Below, piece by piece: positions 43,770 to 53,122 of a stretch of 64,000 nt of DNA. The notes beneath the pieces were generated by a model. That model was given only the letters and a program-made list of their open reading frames with translations, was not told where the DNA came from and ran no database searches. The position numbers and the translations under genes were made by a program. Position 1 is the first letter of the stretch, and each line of letters begins with the position of its first letter. The stretch comes from Gallionella sp. Lineage in GTDB: Bacteria; Pseudomonadota; Gammaproteobacteria; Burkholderiales; Gallionellaceae. The stretch is taken from assembly GCA_028689145.1 (NCBI GenBank), contig JAQTWT010000009.1:56219-120218 (forward strand), given 5' to 3'.

Positions 43770-44147
43770 CTACCCATTTTTCTTGACGAAAACCACGCCC
43801 GGCAGATTTTCGAAGTGGGCGTCACACGTCAGCAATTCGGCATCGAATTCGCGAGCTGTCGCATACACCACGGCATCTGCGGTCGCCAGTTTGTATTGGC
43901 GATGCAAGTCGGCAGCGTGTAGCGCAATGCGCGTGTCGAGCGGTGCCACCACGCACTTCTGCGTATAGGCGATCATCTGATCGGCTTGGTCTTCACCGAT
44001 TTCTCTGGTGAGCCATTTGGCCAGCTCCAACTGCACGATGGTGGGCACAACGCATTGGGTCTTTTCGGGGATTTCCCGCGCTAGTCGTTTGCCCAGCGGA
44101 CTGCCAACCAGCCACTCGATCCAGGCCGAGGTGTCGACGACGCGCAT
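43770..44147 (-). CDS. vapC: VapC-type PIN toxin
   Basis: This 125-residue protein has the PIN acidic residues in MRVVDTSAWIEWL (Asp5), PTIVQLELAKWL (Glu), ATADAVVYATA (Asp near 90) and LLTCDAHFENLPGV (Asp near 109). It is a probable tRNA or rRNA endonuclease. Its start overlaps the antitoxin stop by one base (TGATG). The last ~50 codons are duplicated at 45381-45530. Confidence 0.88.
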   Translation of the reverse strand: MRVVDTSAWIEWLVGSPLGKRLAREIPEKTQCVVPTIVQLELAKWLTREIGEDQADQMIAYTQKCVVAPLDTRIALHAADLHRQYKLATADAVVYATAREFDAELLTCDAHFENLPGVVFVKKNG

Positions 44148-44359
44148 CAGAAGCGATCTTGCCGGTCGCGATAGCCCTTAGTCTGTGCGCCCTTGGCTAT
44201 GCCGGCGAGTTGCTTCAGCTCGGGAACGGGTATGAGCAGCACCCCCTTGCCCTTGGGGATGAAAACAAATTCCTGCCCCGCTTTCCAATGCAGATCGTCG
44301 CGGATGGCTTTGGGGACAGAAATCTGATATTTGCTGGATAGTGTTGCAGTGGCGGCCAT
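44147..44359 (-). CDS. vapB: AbrB/VapB-type antitoxin
   Basis: The start at 44359 has GAGGTGAG just upstream. The 70-residue protein begins MAATATLSSKYQISVPKAIR, an AbrB fold with the SKYQISVPKAIRD loop, and has a C-terminal toxin-binding tail rich in Gln, Arg and Asp. It is coupled to the VapC toxin by a one-base overlap. Confidence 0.88.
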   Translation of the reverse strand: MAATATLSSKYQISVPKAIRDDLHWKAGQEFVFIPKGKGVLLIPVPELKQLAGIAKGAQTKGYRDRQDRF

Positions 44360-44449
44360 CGTCTCACCTCTTTTGTATCGATGCGATAATGGTAAGAGTA
44401 TAGAAGGCAATGTTGTTGGCGGCAAGAACAAAAACGGCGGAACGATAAT

Positions 44450-44523
44450 GGTTCGGATTAAATTCGCGCCCCGAAAATCGAGAATTAAAGGGGGCGTGTT
44501 CGCATTAAATTTTCGCTCCGCAG
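44450..44523 (+). repeat. Short dispersed tags, copies D and E in tandem
   Basis: 44450-44473 reads GGTTCGGATTAAATTCGCGC... and 44485-44523 reads TTAAAGGGGGCGTGTTCGCA followed by TTAAATTTTCGC.... Two related copies are 11 bases apart, between the vapBC unit and the broken PIN gene. The rest of the 44360-44539 gap shows nothing else. Confidence 0.6.
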
Positions 44524-44539
44524 CATTCGTAGCATGAAA

Positions 44540-44956
44540 CTACTTCACTATCCGTTCCAATGCCTGTGCCGCAGTGATAATTTCAATGCCCTTAAATGCG
44601 CCCAGCCCAATCAGGTGTTTGTCGCCCGAGACGATCAACTCGGCATCTGCGGTAAGTGCGCAGGCCAGTACATGGTCGTCGTCCGGGTCTGCAAGAATGG
44701 TTGGCGGAATCGGCACTGGCTCAACAAGTGTGGCGAGTTCCGCGTAGCCCAGCACCAGTCCTTCAATCCCCACGCCGCTGGCCGCTATGACCTTGGCGAA
44801 TTTGGCACGTTTAAGGATGCGGGTCAGTTAGGCGAGCAGTATGCGGCTGGTATATATTTCGATTGCCCCCGCTTGGGCGGCATCAATCAGGCGTGCGGGT
44901 GTTCCGTCCCACAGCAGGCCGGAGGCGACGATGTTGGTATCCAGCACCAGTCGCAT
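44540..44956 (-). pseudogene. PIN-domain toxin gene with an in-frame stop
   Basis: Read from the ATG at 44956 the product begins MRLVLDTNIVASGLLWDG (PIN_3-type toxin). Codon 43 is TAA (44828-44830), in RILLA-stop-LTRILKR where relatives have Glu, so a single G-to-T change explains it. The same frame continues to the end with the later PIN motif DPDDDHVLACALTADAELIV then SGDKHL. The toxin is probably inactive, though a restart at the GTG at 44773 could make the C-terminal half. Its antitoxin gene upstream is intact. Confidence 0.85.
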
Positions 44957-44967
44957 AGAGGTGTGAT

Positions 44968-45216
44968 TCAGTTGGTGGGTTGCGCGCGCCGCTCGGTGCG
45001 GTCAGCGGCAATTTCGGCTTCGATTTCTTCCATAGTCAGTGGCGGGATGTTTGCCGCCGCGATGCGTTTGCGTGCTTCGGCAAGTCCCGCAAGACGCCGG
45101 TTGCGCACCGCCTCACGCAGCAATGTTTGCAGGCTGTCCGGGCTGGTTAATCCCATGCGTACAGCATCTTTCGCCAGTTGATCCGGCAGATTCAGTTTCA
45201 GTTCCAGTGTGGTCAT
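44968..45216 (-). CDS. Antitoxin partner of the broken PIN toxin
   Basis: This 82-residue protein begins MTTLELKLNLPDQLAKDAVR and has LTMEEIEAEIAADRTERR near the C-terminus, a pattern common in antitoxins paired with PIN_3 toxins. It lies 11 bases upstream of the toxin pseudogene on the same strand. It looks intact. The start at 45216 leaves out an implausible N-terminal extension. Confidence 0.72.
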   Translation of the reverse strand: MTTLELKLNLPDQLAKDAVRMGLTSPDSLQTLLREAVRNRRLAGLAEARKRIAAANIPPLTMEEIEAEIAADRTERRAQPTN

Positions 45217-45609
45217 CGCAATTCCTTCTGCGTGTTGATGCGTTGTACACGGCGCGATGCCATTATAGGGATAAGCTAATGCGCCATACAACAAATTTTC
45301 GCGATGCTCAGCCCGTGTAGGGCGCAATCGTTATTGCGCCGGAGGTCGTGAGGAACAACAGGGGGCACGATTTTTCTGAACTATCCATTCTTCGTGACGA
45401 AAACCACGCCCGGCAGATTTTCGAAGTGGGCATCACACGTCAGCAATTCGGCATCGAATTCGCGAGCTGTCGCATACACCACGGCATCTGCGGTCGCCAG
45501 TTTGTATTGGCGATGCAAGTCGGCGGAATTCAAAGGGGTCGGGTTCACAATATTTTGCAATGTCGCAGGCTACGTTTAGAAGCGGCGCATACACGGGTTG
45601 CCCTGTTCG
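45217..45609. other. Gap containing a duplicated VapC tail
   Basis: These 393 bases lie between the antitoxin gene and higA locus 2. They contain the vapC fragment at 45381-45530 and then the tag-like CAAAGGGGTCGGGTTCACAA near 45533. I see no other gene. Confidence 0.5.
45381..45530 (-). pseudogene. vapC: Duplicated C-terminal fragment of vapC
   Basis: About 150 bases are almost identical to 43770-43918: the minus strand reads ADLHRQYKLATADAVVYATA and on to VVFVTKNG and a stop. The match ends abruptly at about 45530. Near-identity implies a recent duplication. There is no start or antitoxin, so it is not functional. Confidence 0.88.
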
Positions 45610-45957
45610 CTACGCCGCTATCGGCATAACCTCTTGGTCGATTTTGTCGCCTAGTTCGTTTTCGGCGATTTCCAGATCGTACTGTGTTTGCAGGTTCATC
45701 CATGTTTGCGCGGACATGCCGAACAAACGGCCAAGGCGCATGGCGGTGTCGGCGGTGACGGCGCGTTTTCCGGTGCAGATTTCATCTATGCGGCGCTGGG
45801 GGACGCTGGTAAATTTTGCGACCTTGTAACGGGTTAGCCCCATGGGTTCGATGAAGTCATGCAGCAGGATGTCGCCGGGATGCACGGGTGCAAGCCTTTC
45901 GCCGGTGACGATGTTTCCCCATTTCATATTGTTCAATTCTTCGCGTTGAATGTTCAT
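45610..45957 (-). CDS. higA: HigA-type antitoxin, locus 2
   Basis: The start at 45957 has AAGGAG upstream. The 115-residue protein has VHPGDILLHDFIEPMGLTRY, then KVAKFTSVPQRRIDEICTGK (helix-turn-helix) and FGMSAQTWMNLQTQYDLEIA. It is longer at the N-terminus than HigA of locus 1. It lies 10 bases downstream of the toxin gene, in toxin-first order. Confidence 0.88.
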   Translation of the reverse strand: MNIQREELNNMKWGNIVTGERLAPVHPGDILLHDFIEPMGLTRYKVAKFTSVPQRRIDEICTGKRAVTADTAMRLGRLFGMSAQTWMNLQTQYDLEIAENELGDKIDQEVMPIAA

Positions 45958-45967
45958 TTTATTCTCC

Positions 45968-46249
45968 TTAGTGGTAATCGACGATTTCCACATCTTCTGC
46001 ATGTCCGCCTTGCCATCTGAAACAGATACGCCATTGGTCGTTGATACGGATGCTCCATTGTCCTGCGCGATTGCCGGTTAGTTGTTCGAGTCGGTTGCCG
46101 GGCGGGATTCGTAATTCTTCGACGTTGCTCGTCGCATCAATGAGCTTGAGTTGTCGCCGGGCTTTTGTCTGAATTTCATGCGGAAGTTTGCGGACAAACT
46201 GTCCATCAAACACCGCAGCCGTAGCCTTGTCATAAAATGATTTGATCAT
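45968..46249 (-). CDS. higB: HigB-type toxin, locus 2
   Basis: This 93-residue RelE-fold mRNA interferase has RLEQLTGNRAGQWSIRINDQ, then WRICFRW and the ending DVEIVDYH. The start at 46249 (MIKSFYDKATA) matches locus 1 in length. It shares much of its C-terminal half with the HigB at 29498. The promoter with a built-in operator lies at 46323-46351. Confidence 0.88.
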   Translation of the reverse strand: MIKSFYDKATAAVFDGQFVRKLPHEIQTKARRQLKLIDATSNVEELRIPPGNRLEQLTGNRAGQWSIRINDQWRICFRWQGGHAEDVEIVDYH

Positions 46250-46322
46250 GTTGTGGTTTCCTTTCACAGCGCCATCACGGCGTTAGTTTGGTGGCTTCGG
46301 TCAGAATTGACTGGCGGTTAAA

Positions 46323-46351
46323 ATACTAACACCTTGCGTTAGTATCGTCAA
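46323..46351 (-). promoter_or_regulatory. higBA locus 2 promoter with overlapping operator
   Basis: On the minus strand, TTGACG (46346-46351) and TAGTAT (46323-46328) are exactly 17 bases apart. A perfect palindrome ATACTAAC...GTTAGTAT (46323-46345) covers the spacer and -10 box, so HigA binding there would block RNA polymerase. The rest of the gap to tig (to 46635) shows no gene. Confidence 0.7.
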
Positions 46352-46635
46352 TCGTTACTATTTTCAATGCTGATTGCGAGTGTGGCTAAAGAACGCAGGC
46401 TTGAGATGCCTGCACGGAAACAGGTCTTAAATTCGGTTTTTTACCTATTTGGCACTGGCCGAGAATCAAATTCCAAGCCATGATACAATTCGGACAAGCA
46501 GCACAGGAATGGTGACAAGGTCGGTAATATAGACATTGTTGCCGGAAACAACCGAGTTTATTGCTATATTGCAGATTGGTTCGGTTTTCCTTGTGCATCA
46601 GCCGTAAATTCAACTTCAACCCAAGGAAATACAGT

Positions 46636-47934
46636 ATGTCCAGCGTAGAAACTGTGAGCGCGTTAGAACGTCGCATCAATGCATCCATACCGCAACAAGC
46701 CATTCGCGGCGAGGTGTCGAACCGCCTGAAAAAGATCGGGCGCAACGCGAAGATCGCCGGTTTCCGCCCCGGCAAGATTCCCCCCAAGATTCTCGAGCAG
46801 CACTATGGTGCGCAAGCCCATCAGGAGGCGTTGGGCGAAGCGTTGCAGCGCTCGTTTGCCGAAGCCGCGCAGCTCAATAATTTGAGAGTGGCCGGATATC
46901 CGAAGTTTGATATTAAAACTCAGGACTTGAATGCCGATCAGATCGAATATTGCGCAACGTTCGAGGTGTATCCGGAAGTGGTGATGGGCGATATCGGTAG
47001 CGAGACGCTGGAGCGCATATCGTTTGAATTGAGCTCGGTCGAAGTGGCAAATACCATTGCGACGCTGCGCAAGCAACGCGCCACGTATGAGACGGTGACA
47101 CGCGCCGCGCAAGCCGACGATCAGGTAAAAATTGATTTTACCGGCAAATTGAACGGCGAAATTTTTCAGGGCGGCGAAGCCAAGGACTATCCGTTTGTGT
47201 TGGGTGCCGGACGTATGCTGCCGGAGTTTGAAGCGGCGATTACCGGCATGAAGGCAGGCGAAACAAAGTCATTTGACATGACTTTCCCTGAAACCTATCA
47301 CGGTAAGGATGTAGCGGGCAAGCTGGTGACTTTTACCGTTACGCTGCACGGTGTGGAAGCGCCGAAGTTGCCGGAGCTGGATAACGCTTTTGCCGAATCT
47401 GTCGGTATCGAGGGCGGTGATGTTACCAAGCTGGATGGCGAGATTCGCACCAATTTGCAACGCGAGGTTGAGCGCCGCCTGAAAGTACGCAACAAGGAAG
47501 CCGCGCTGGATGTGCTGCTGAAGGCGGCAAAGTTCGATGTGCCCAAAGCTCTGGTGGAATGGGAAACGCGGAATTTGATGCAGCAAACCGCACAGGAAAT
47601 GCAATCGCGCGGGATGAAAATGGCGGATATGGCTTTGCCGCCGGAATTGTTTACCGAACGCGCCGAAAAGCGGGTCAAGCTGGGTTTGATTCTTGCCGAT
47701 CTGGCGCAGAAGCATGATTTGAATGCCAAGCCGGAGCAGGTGCGCGCGCTGGTGGAGGATTATGCGCAAAGTTTTGACCAGCCGGAGGATGTGGTGCGTT
47801 GGTTCTATGCCAATCCTTCCCAGTTGCAGGAGATCGAGAATCTGGCTCAGGAAGAGAATATCGTCACTTGGACGATGGCTCAGGCAAAGACCACGGATAA
47901 GGTTGTGTCCTTCAATGAATTGATGGGAAGCTGA
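46636..47934 (+). CDS. tig: Trigger factor
   Basis: This 432-residue ribosome-bound chaperone and prolyl isomerase starts at 46636 with AAGGA upstream; a longer open frame to 46561 lacks one. The ribosome-binding loop reads [19 protein letters not shown] (~44-62, FRxGKxP). The FKBP-type domain (~155-240) has [20 protein letters not shown]. The C-terminal arms are helical. Length is normal. clpP begins one base after its stop, so the tig-clpP-clpX order is tight. Confidence 0.96.
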   Translation: MSSVETVSALERRINASIPQQAIRGEVSNRLKKIGRNAKIAGFRPGKIPPKILEQHYGAQAHQEALGEALQRSFAEAAQLNNLRVAGYPKFDIKTQDLNADQIEYCATFEVYPEVVMGDIGSETLERISFELSSVEVANTIATLRKQRATYETVTRAAQADDQVKIDFTGKLNGEIFQGGEAKDYPFVLGAGRMLPEFEAAITGMKAGETKSFDMTFPETYHGKDVAGKLVTFTVTLHGVEAPKLPELDNAFAESVGIEGGDVTKLDGEIRTNLQREVERRLKVRNKEAALDVLLKAAKFDVPKALVEWETRNLMQQTAQEMQSRGMKMADMALPPELFTERAEKRVKLGLILADLAQKHDLNAKPEQVRALVEDYAQSFDQPEDVVRWFYANPSQLQEIENLAQEENIVTWTMAQAKTTDKVVSFNELMGS

Positions 47935-47935
47935 C

Positions 47936-48547
47936 ATGATGCATTATGAAGAGCCGCAAAATATCGGCATGATCCCGATGGTTATCGAAACCAGCGGGCG
48001 CGGTGAACGTGCTTATGACATCTATTCCCGTTTGCTCAAAGAGCGCGTGGTGTTTCTGGTAGGGGAAGTCAACGACCACACCGCTAACTTGATTGTGGCG
48101 CAAATGTTGTTTCTGGAATCAGAAAATCCGGACAAGGATATTCATTTCTATATCAACTCGCCGGGCGGTTCGGTCACGGCCGGTATGGCGATCTACGACA
48201 CCATGCAGTTTATCAAGCCGAATATCAGCACGCTGTGTATCGGACAGGCCGCCAGTATGGGGGCATTTCTGCTGACTGCGGGCGAGAAAGGCAAGCGTTT
48301 TTGCCTGCCCAATTCCCGCGTGATGATTCATCAGCCGCTGGGCGGATTCCGCGGCCAGGCTTCGGATATCGAGATTCACGCGCGCGAAATTCTTTATTTG
48401 AAGCAGAAACTCAACCAGATGCTGGCGCTGCATACCGGGCAAACGGTGGAAACCATCGAGCATGATACGGATCGCGATAATTTCCTGAGCGCGGAAGATG
48501 CCGTTAAATACGGTTTGGTGGATAGTGTGCTGGAGAAACGCAGCTAA
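47936..48547 (+). CDS. clpP: ATP-dependent Clp protease proteolytic subunit
   Basis: This 203-residue serine protease forms the tetradecameric barrel of ClpXP. Catalytic Ser is in [11 protein letters not shown] (~100), His in [10 protein letters not shown] (~125) and Asp in [10 protein letters not shown] (~175). The N-terminal propeptide is short. It sits between tig and clpX in one transcription unit. Confidence 0.97.
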   Translation: MMHYEEPQNIGMIPMVIETSGRGERAYDIYSRLLKERVVFLVGEVNDHTANLIVAQMLFLESENPDKDIHFYINSPGGSVTAGMAIYDTMQFIKPNISTLCIGQAASMGAFLLTAGEKGKRFCLPNSRVMIHQPLGGFRGQASDIEIHAREILYLKQKLNQMLALHTGQTVETIEHDTDRDNFLSAEDAVKYGLVDSVLEKRS

Positions 48548-48554
48548 CGCGGTT

Positions 48555-48577
48555 TCGCTACGCGAGTTGCACATTAA
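48555..48577 (+). repeat. Intercistronic element, tail-only copy 3 (clpP-clpX spacer)
   Basis: TCGCTACGCGAGTTGCACAT then TAA matches the last 23 bases of the two full elements with two differences, in the same sense relative to transcription. The hairpin part is missing. Confidence 0.65.
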
Positions 48578-48601
48578 TAACATGACAAAAGGTTAGCTAC
48601 G

Positions 48602-49852
48602 ATGGCTGGCGATAAGAAATCGGGTGAGAAATTGCTCTACTGCTCGTTCTGCGGCAAGAGTCAACATGAGGTGCGCAAGCTGATTGCAGGCCCGTCGGTG
48701 TTCGTTTGCGACGAGTGCATCACCCTGTGCAACGACATCATGCGCGAAGAGACGCAGGGCGAGCAGGCCAAGACTGATAAGACTGATTTGCCGGTGCCCA
48801 AGGAAATCTGCGCGGCGCTGGATGAATATGTGATCGGCCAGGAACAAGCCAAGCGAATTTTGTCGGTAGCGGTATATAACCACTACAAGCGCCTGAGAAG
48901 CAACGACAAGGATGGCGTGGAATTGGCCAAGAGCAATATTCTGCTGGTCGGTCCGACCGGTTCGGGTAAAACGCTGCTGGCGCAAACGCTGGCACGCCTG
49001 CTGAATGTACCGTTCGTGATGGCGGATGCCACCACGCTGACCGAGGCGGGCTACGTCGGCGAGGATGTCGAAAATATCATTCAAAAGCTGTTGCAGACCT
49101 GCGATTACGACGTTGATAAAGCGCAGCGCGGCATTGTATACATTGACGAGATCGACAAGATTTCGCGCAAGTCGGATAACCCTTCGATTACCCGCGACGT
49201 ATCGGGAGAAGGCGTGCAGCAGGCACTGCTCAAACTGATCGAAGGTACCAAAGCCTCGATCCCGCCGCAGGGCGGGCGCAAGCACCCGAATACGGAATTT
49301 TTGCAGGTGGATACCACCAACATTCTGTTCATTTGCGGCGGCGCGTTTGACGGGCTGGAAAAGGTCATCCGCAGCCGTTCCGAAAAGGCCAGCATCGGTT
49401 TCGGCGCGACTATTAACAGCAAGGATGACCGCAAGGTTGGCGAGACCTTGCGCGAGGTGGAACCGGAAGATTTGATCAAATTCGGTCTGATCCCTGAATT
49501 CGTCGGACGCCTGCCGGTCGTGGCGACGCTGGAAGAACTGGACGAGGCCGCATTGGTGCAGATTCTGACCGAGCCGAAGAACGCCCTGACCAAGCAATAC
49601 CAGAAGCTGTTTGCGATGGAAGGCGTTGAATTGGAATTCCGCGAAGGCGTGTTGCTGGCAGTGGCCAAAAAAGCCTTGGCACGCAAGACCGGTGCACGGG
49701 GTCTGCGTTCGATACTCGAAAATGCTTTGCTGGATGTGATGTTTGACTTGCCGTCGGCGGAAAATGTCAGCAAAGTGGTATTGGATGAAGCAAATCCGGC
49801 GGGGGAGATCAAACCCATCGTCATTTATGCGGACAACCATAAAGCGGCCTGA
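48602..49852 (+). CDS. clpX: ClpX unfoldase subunit
   Basis: This 416-residue AAA+ ATPase feeds substrates into ClpP. The zinc-binding domain has [11 protein letters not shown] and CDECITLC (~15-42). Walker A is [12 protein letters not shown] (~117), Walker B YIDEIDKI (~180), and the RKH loop and sensor region follow ([15 protein letters not shown] [12 protein letters not shown] ~ 302). AAAAGG precedes the ATG. Downstream lon has its own heat shock promoter. Confidence 0.97.
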   Translation: MAGDKKSGEKLLYCSFCGKSQHEVRKLIAGPSVFVCDECITLCNDIMREETQGEQAKTDKTDLPVPKEICAALDEYVIGQEQAKRILSVAVYNHYKRLRSNDKDGVELAKSNILLVGPTGSGKTLLAQTLARLLNVPFVMADATTLTEAGYVGEDVENIIQKLLQTCDYDVDKAQRGIVYIDEIDKISRKSDNPSITRDVSGEGVQQALLKLIEGTKASIPPQGGRKHPNTEFLQVDTTNILFICGGAFDGLEKVIRSRSEKASIGFGATINSKDDRKVGETLREVEPEDLIKFGLIPEFVGRLPVVATLEELDEAALVQILTEPKNALTKQYQKLFAMEGVELEFREGVLLAVAKKALARKTGARGLRSILENALLDVMFDLPSAENVSKVVLDEANPAGEIKPIVIYADNHKAA

Positions 49853-49904
49853 TTTGGCCGTTTGACGAATATTTGTAGTAGTTTTTTATCTTGTTTGGCG
49901 GAAG

Positions 49905-49930
49905 CTTGAATTTCTTTGAGCTATCCCCAT
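49905..49930 (+). promoter_or_regulatory. Sigma-32 (RpoH) heat shock promoter of lon
   Basis: CTTGAA (49905-49910) and CCCCAT (49925-49930) are separated by 14 bases, matching the RpoH consensus halves exactly. Transcription would start about 20-25 bases upstream of the lon ATG at 49963. Confidence 0.85.
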
Positions 49931-49962
49931 CTAACCTTCCAGTTAACAAATAGGTTATTGCC

Positions 49963-52389
49963 ATGTCAGAACAAGATATTTCAAGCGCTGTTGCAGCCAA
50001 CCTGCACCCATTGTTGCCATTGCGCGACGTTGTGGTGTTCCCGCATATGGTCATCCCGTTGTTTGTCGGGCGAGCCAAGTCCATCAAGGCGCTGGAATCT
50101 GCCATGGAGGCCGGCAAAGGCATCGTGTTGGTCGCGCAGAAGTCGGCAGCCAAAGACGAGCCGGGCAAGGAAGACCTGTATGCCATCGGCAGCATGGCAA
50201 ACATCCTGCAAATGCTCAAACTGCCCGACGGCACCGTGAAGGTGCTGGTGGAAGGCACGCAGCGCGTCAACGTGCTGCATGTGTTTGACTCGGGCAGCCA
50301 TTTTGATGCCGAAGTGGAGATTGTTCCAGCCGAAGAAGGAACAGACAGCGAATCCGAGGCGATGCGCCGCGCGCTGATCGCCCAGTTCGACCAGTATGTC
50401 AAACTCAATAAAAAAATCCCCCCGGAAATTCTGACCTCGCTGGCCGGTATCGATGATGCCGGTCGTCTGGTCGACACCATCGCCGCCCATTTGCCGCTCA
50501 AACTGGAGCAGAAGCAGGAAGTGCTGGAAGTGTTTGGCGTGCGCAAACGTCTGGAACATTTGCTCGGCTTGCTGGAAGCGGAAATTGACATCCTGCAGGT
50601 CGAGAAGCGCATCCGCGGCCGCGTCAAGCGCCAGATGGAGAAAAGCCAGCGCGAGTATTACCTGAACGAACAGGTCAAAGCGATCCAGAAGGAATTAGGC
50701 GAAGGCGAGGAGGGCACCGACTTCGACGAGTTGGAAAAGAAGATCAAAGAGGCGCACATGCCGAAAGAGGCTGGTGCCAAGGCTGAAGCGGAGCTCAAAA
50801 AGCTGCGTCTGATGTCGCCAATGTCCGCGGAGGCCACCGTGGTGCGCAATTATATTGACGTGCTGATCGGTTTGCCGTGGAAGAAAAAGACCAAGATCAG
50901 CGCCGATTTGAAAAAGGCCGAAGTCGTGCTGGAAGAAGACCATTACGGGTTGGACAAGGTCAAAGAACGCATCCTCGAATATCTTGCCGTGCAACAGCGG
51001 GTGAACAAATTGAAAGGGCCGATCCTCTGCCTGGTGGGGCCGCCGGGTGTGGGAAAGACTTCGCTGGGGCAATCCATCGCGCGCGCCACTAACCGCAAAT
51101 TCGTGCGCATGTCGCTGGGCGGGGTGCGCGATGAGTCCGAGATTCGCGGCCACCGCCGCACATATATCGGTTCCATGCCGGGCAAAATATTGCAGAATAT
51201 GAGCAAGGTCGCGGTAAGAAACCCACTGTTCCTGCTCGATGAAGTGGACAAGATGGGCATGGACATGCGCGGCGATCCGTCTTCCGCATTGCTGGAGGTG
51301 CTCGACCCGGAGCAGAACAGCACGTTTGTCGATCACTATGTTGAAGTGGAATACGATCTTTCCGACGTGATGTTCGTGGCGACGGCCAATACCCTGAACA
51401 TTCCGGATGCGCTGCTGGATCGCATGGAAGTTATCCATGTTTCCAGCTATATGGAAGATGAAAAAATCAATATCGCCACGCGCTACCTAGTGCCCAAGGC
51501 GATCAAGAATAATGGCCTGAAGCCGGAAGAGATCAATATCTCGGAAAGCGCGTTGCGCGACATCGTACGTTACTATGTGCGCGAAGCGGGGGTGCGCGGT
51601 TTGGAGCGGGAAATTTCCAAGATTTGCCGCAAAGTGGTGAAGGCACTTTCGTTAAAAGAACGCGATAAAAAGGTTGTGGTCAATGCGCGCAATCTTGATA
51701 AATATCTCGGGGTGCGCCGTTATTCTTACGGGATTGCCGAAAAGAACAATCAGGTCGGGCAGGTCACCGGTTTGGCATGGACGGAGGTCGGCGGCGAACT
51801 GCTGACGATCGAAACCGCCGTGCTGCCCGGCAAAGGCAAAACCACTACCACCGGCAAGCTGGGTGATGTGATGCAGGAATCGATCCAGGCGGCGCTGAGC
51901 GTGGTACGCAGCCGCGCCAAGCGTTTGGGAATAGATAGTGAGTTCTACCAGAAAATCGACTTGCACATCCACTTGCCGGAAGGTGCGACACCCAAGGATG
52001 GCCCGAGTGCCGGGATAGGCATGTGTACGGCGATGGTATCGGCGCTGACCGGTATCCCGGTGCGCGCGGATGTGGCGATGACCGGCGAAATCACCTTGCG
52101 CGGCGAAGTATTGCCAATCGGCGGGTTGAAGGAAAAATTGCTGGCCGCGCAACGCGGCGGTATCAAGGTAGTCTTGATACCGGAAGAAAACACCAAGGAT
52201 TTGGCGGAAATCCCGGACAATATTAAAAACAAACTCGACATCCATCCGGTTAAATGGATAGATCAAGTGCTGGAACTGGCTTTGGAACGCAAGCCCGAGC
52301 CTTTGCCGGAAACGCCCGAAACCGCCAAGCTGGCCGGTTTGCAGGCTGCCGATGCTGTTCAGGAAGTGCCCGTCATAACCAAACACTAA
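49963..52389 (+). CDS. lon: ATP-dependent Lon protease
   Basis: The protein has 808 residues. The N-terminal substrate domain (~15-205) starts [20 protein letters not shown]. The AAA+ domain has Walker [13 protein letters not shown] (~357) and Walker [13 protein letters not shown] (~421). The protease domain has the catalytic Ser-Lys dyad in [15 protein letters not shown] (~680) and [14 protein letters not shown] (~720). Lon degrades misfolded and regulatory proteins, including most antitoxins, which is relevant given the toxin-antitoxin loci nearby. An RpoH promoter precedes it. Confidence 0.97.
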   Translation: MSEQDISSAVAANLHPLLPLRDVVVFPHMVIPLFVGRAKSIKALESAMEAGKGIVLVAQKSAAKDEPGKEDLYAIGSMANILQMLKLPDGTVKVLVEGTQRVNVLHVFDSGSHFDAEVEIVPAEEGTDSESEAMRRALIAQFDQYVKLNKKIPPEILTSLAGIDDAGRLVDTIAAHLPLKLEQKQEVLEVFGVRKRLEHLLGLLEAEIDILQVEKRIRGRVKRQMEKSQREYYLNEQVKAIQKELGEGEEGTDFDELEKKIKEAHMPKEAGAKAEAELKKLRLMSPMSAEATVVRNYIDVLIGLPWKKKTKISADLKKAEVVLEEDHYGLDKVKERILEYLAVQQRVNKLKGPILCLVGPPGVGKTSLGQSIARATNRKFVRMSLGGVRDESEIRGHRRTYIGSMPGKILQNMSKVAVRNPLFLLDEVDKMGMDMRGDPSSALLEVLDPEQNSTFVDHYVEVEYDLSDVMFVATANTLNIPDALLDRMEVIHVSSYMEDEKINIATRYLVPKAIKNNGLKPEEINISESALRDIVRYYVREAGVRGLEREISKICRKVVKALSLKERDKKVVVNARNLDKYLGVRRYSYGIAEKNNQVGQVTGLAWTEVGGELLTIETAVLPGKGKTTTTGKLGDVMQESIQAALSVVRSRAKRLGIDSEFYQKIDLHIHLPEGATPKDGPSAGIGMCTAMVSALTGIPVRADVAMTGEITLRGEVLPIGGLKEKLLAAQRGGIKVVLIPEENTKDLAEIPDNIKNKLDIHPVKWIDQVLELALERKPEPLPETPETAKLAGLQAADAVQEVPVITKH

Positions 52390-52531
52390 AGAGCATTTGT
52401 ATATTTTCGGGTCAAGCCGCTATTTGGCCGGTTCGCCAGAACCCGCGCCGTGTCTTGGGTTTGGGGGTTGTATAAATTTTTAATAGCAGTTTGTTTGGTG
52501 CTGTGCAAGAAAAAAATATTAGCGCAATCGC

Positions 52532-52561
52532 TTGACCAAAGCTGCATAGCCTTGATATAAA
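52532..52561 (+). promoter_or_regulatory. Putative sigma-70 promoter of hupB
   Basis: TTGACC (52532-52537) and TATAAA (52556-52561) are 18 bases apart, about 50 bases before the hupB start. Confidence 0.65.
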
Positions 52562-52613
52562 GCCGCTGCAGGGCGTACCCTGTTTTTAAACTACTCGCAA
52601 AAAGGAGACTTAC

Positions 52614-52886
52614 GTGAATAAATCTGATCTGGTTGATGCAATAGCAAAATCCGCTGATATATCCAAGGCGGCTGCTGGACGTGCACTGGATGCGACTGTA
52701 GAGTCCATCAAGAAGGCACTGAAGAAGGGCGATACAGTGAGTTTGATCGGTTTTGGTACTTTTAAAGTTGGTAAGCGCGCTGCGCGTAATGGCCGTAATC
52801 CACGTACTGGCGAGACAATCAAGATCAAGGCAGCCAAGGTTCCAAAATTTACAGCTGGCAAAGGCCTTAAAGATGCTGTAAACTAG
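52614..52886 (+). CDS. hupB: DNA-binding protein HU
   Basis: This 90-residue histone-like protein starts with GTG, preceded by AAAGGAG. The family signature [20 protein letters not shown] (~46-65) covers the DNA-binding beta arm. It compacts and bends DNA as a dimer. The order lon-hupB is conserved in proteobacteria. Two tRNA genes follow 11 bases downstream and may be co-transcribed. Confidence 0.96.
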   Translation: MNKSDLVDAIAKSADISKAAAGRALDATVESIKKALKKGDTVSLIGFGTFKVGKRAARNGRNPRTGETIKIKAAKVPKFTAGKGLKDAVN

Positions 52887-52897
52887 CATGCTTTACA

Positions 52898-52973
52898 GGG
52901 TGCTTAGCTCAGTTGGTAGAGCGTCGCCCTTACAAGGCGAATGTCGGCGGTTCGAACCCGTCAGCACCCACCA
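52898..52973 (+). tRNA. tRNA-Val (TAC anticodon)
   Basis: The acceptor GGGTGCT pairs with AGCACCC. D arm GCTC...GAGC, anticodon loop CTTACAA with anticodon TAC, T arm GGTTCGAACCC, encoded CCA. It begins shortly after hupB. Confidence 0.96.
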
Positions 52974-52984
52974 CAGTGGTTTTG

Positions 52985-53061
52985 GGAGTGGTAGTTCAGT
53001 TGGTTAGAATACCGGCCTGTCACGCCGGGGGTCGCGGGTTCGAGTCCCGTCCACTCCGCCA
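52985..53061 (+). tRNA. tRNA-Asp (GTC anticodon)
   Basis: The acceptor GGAGTGG pairs with CCACTCC. The anticodon stem CCGGC/GCCGG holds loop CTGTCAC (anticodon GTC), the T arm contains GGGTTCGAGTCCC, and CCA is encoded. It is 11 bases after tRNA-Val. Confidence 0.96.
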
Positions 53062-53065
53062 AATC

Positions 53066-53092
53066 AAGGCGAACGAAAGTTCGCCTTTTTTT
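53066..53092 (+). terminator. Rho-independent terminator after tRNA-Asp
   Basis: AAGGCGAAC GAAA GTTCGCCTT followed by a T-run. It closes the hupB-tRNA unit before ppiD. Confidence 0.9.
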
Positions 53093-53122
53093 ATATCCGT
53101 TAAATAGCCGGGTGTTATTGCC

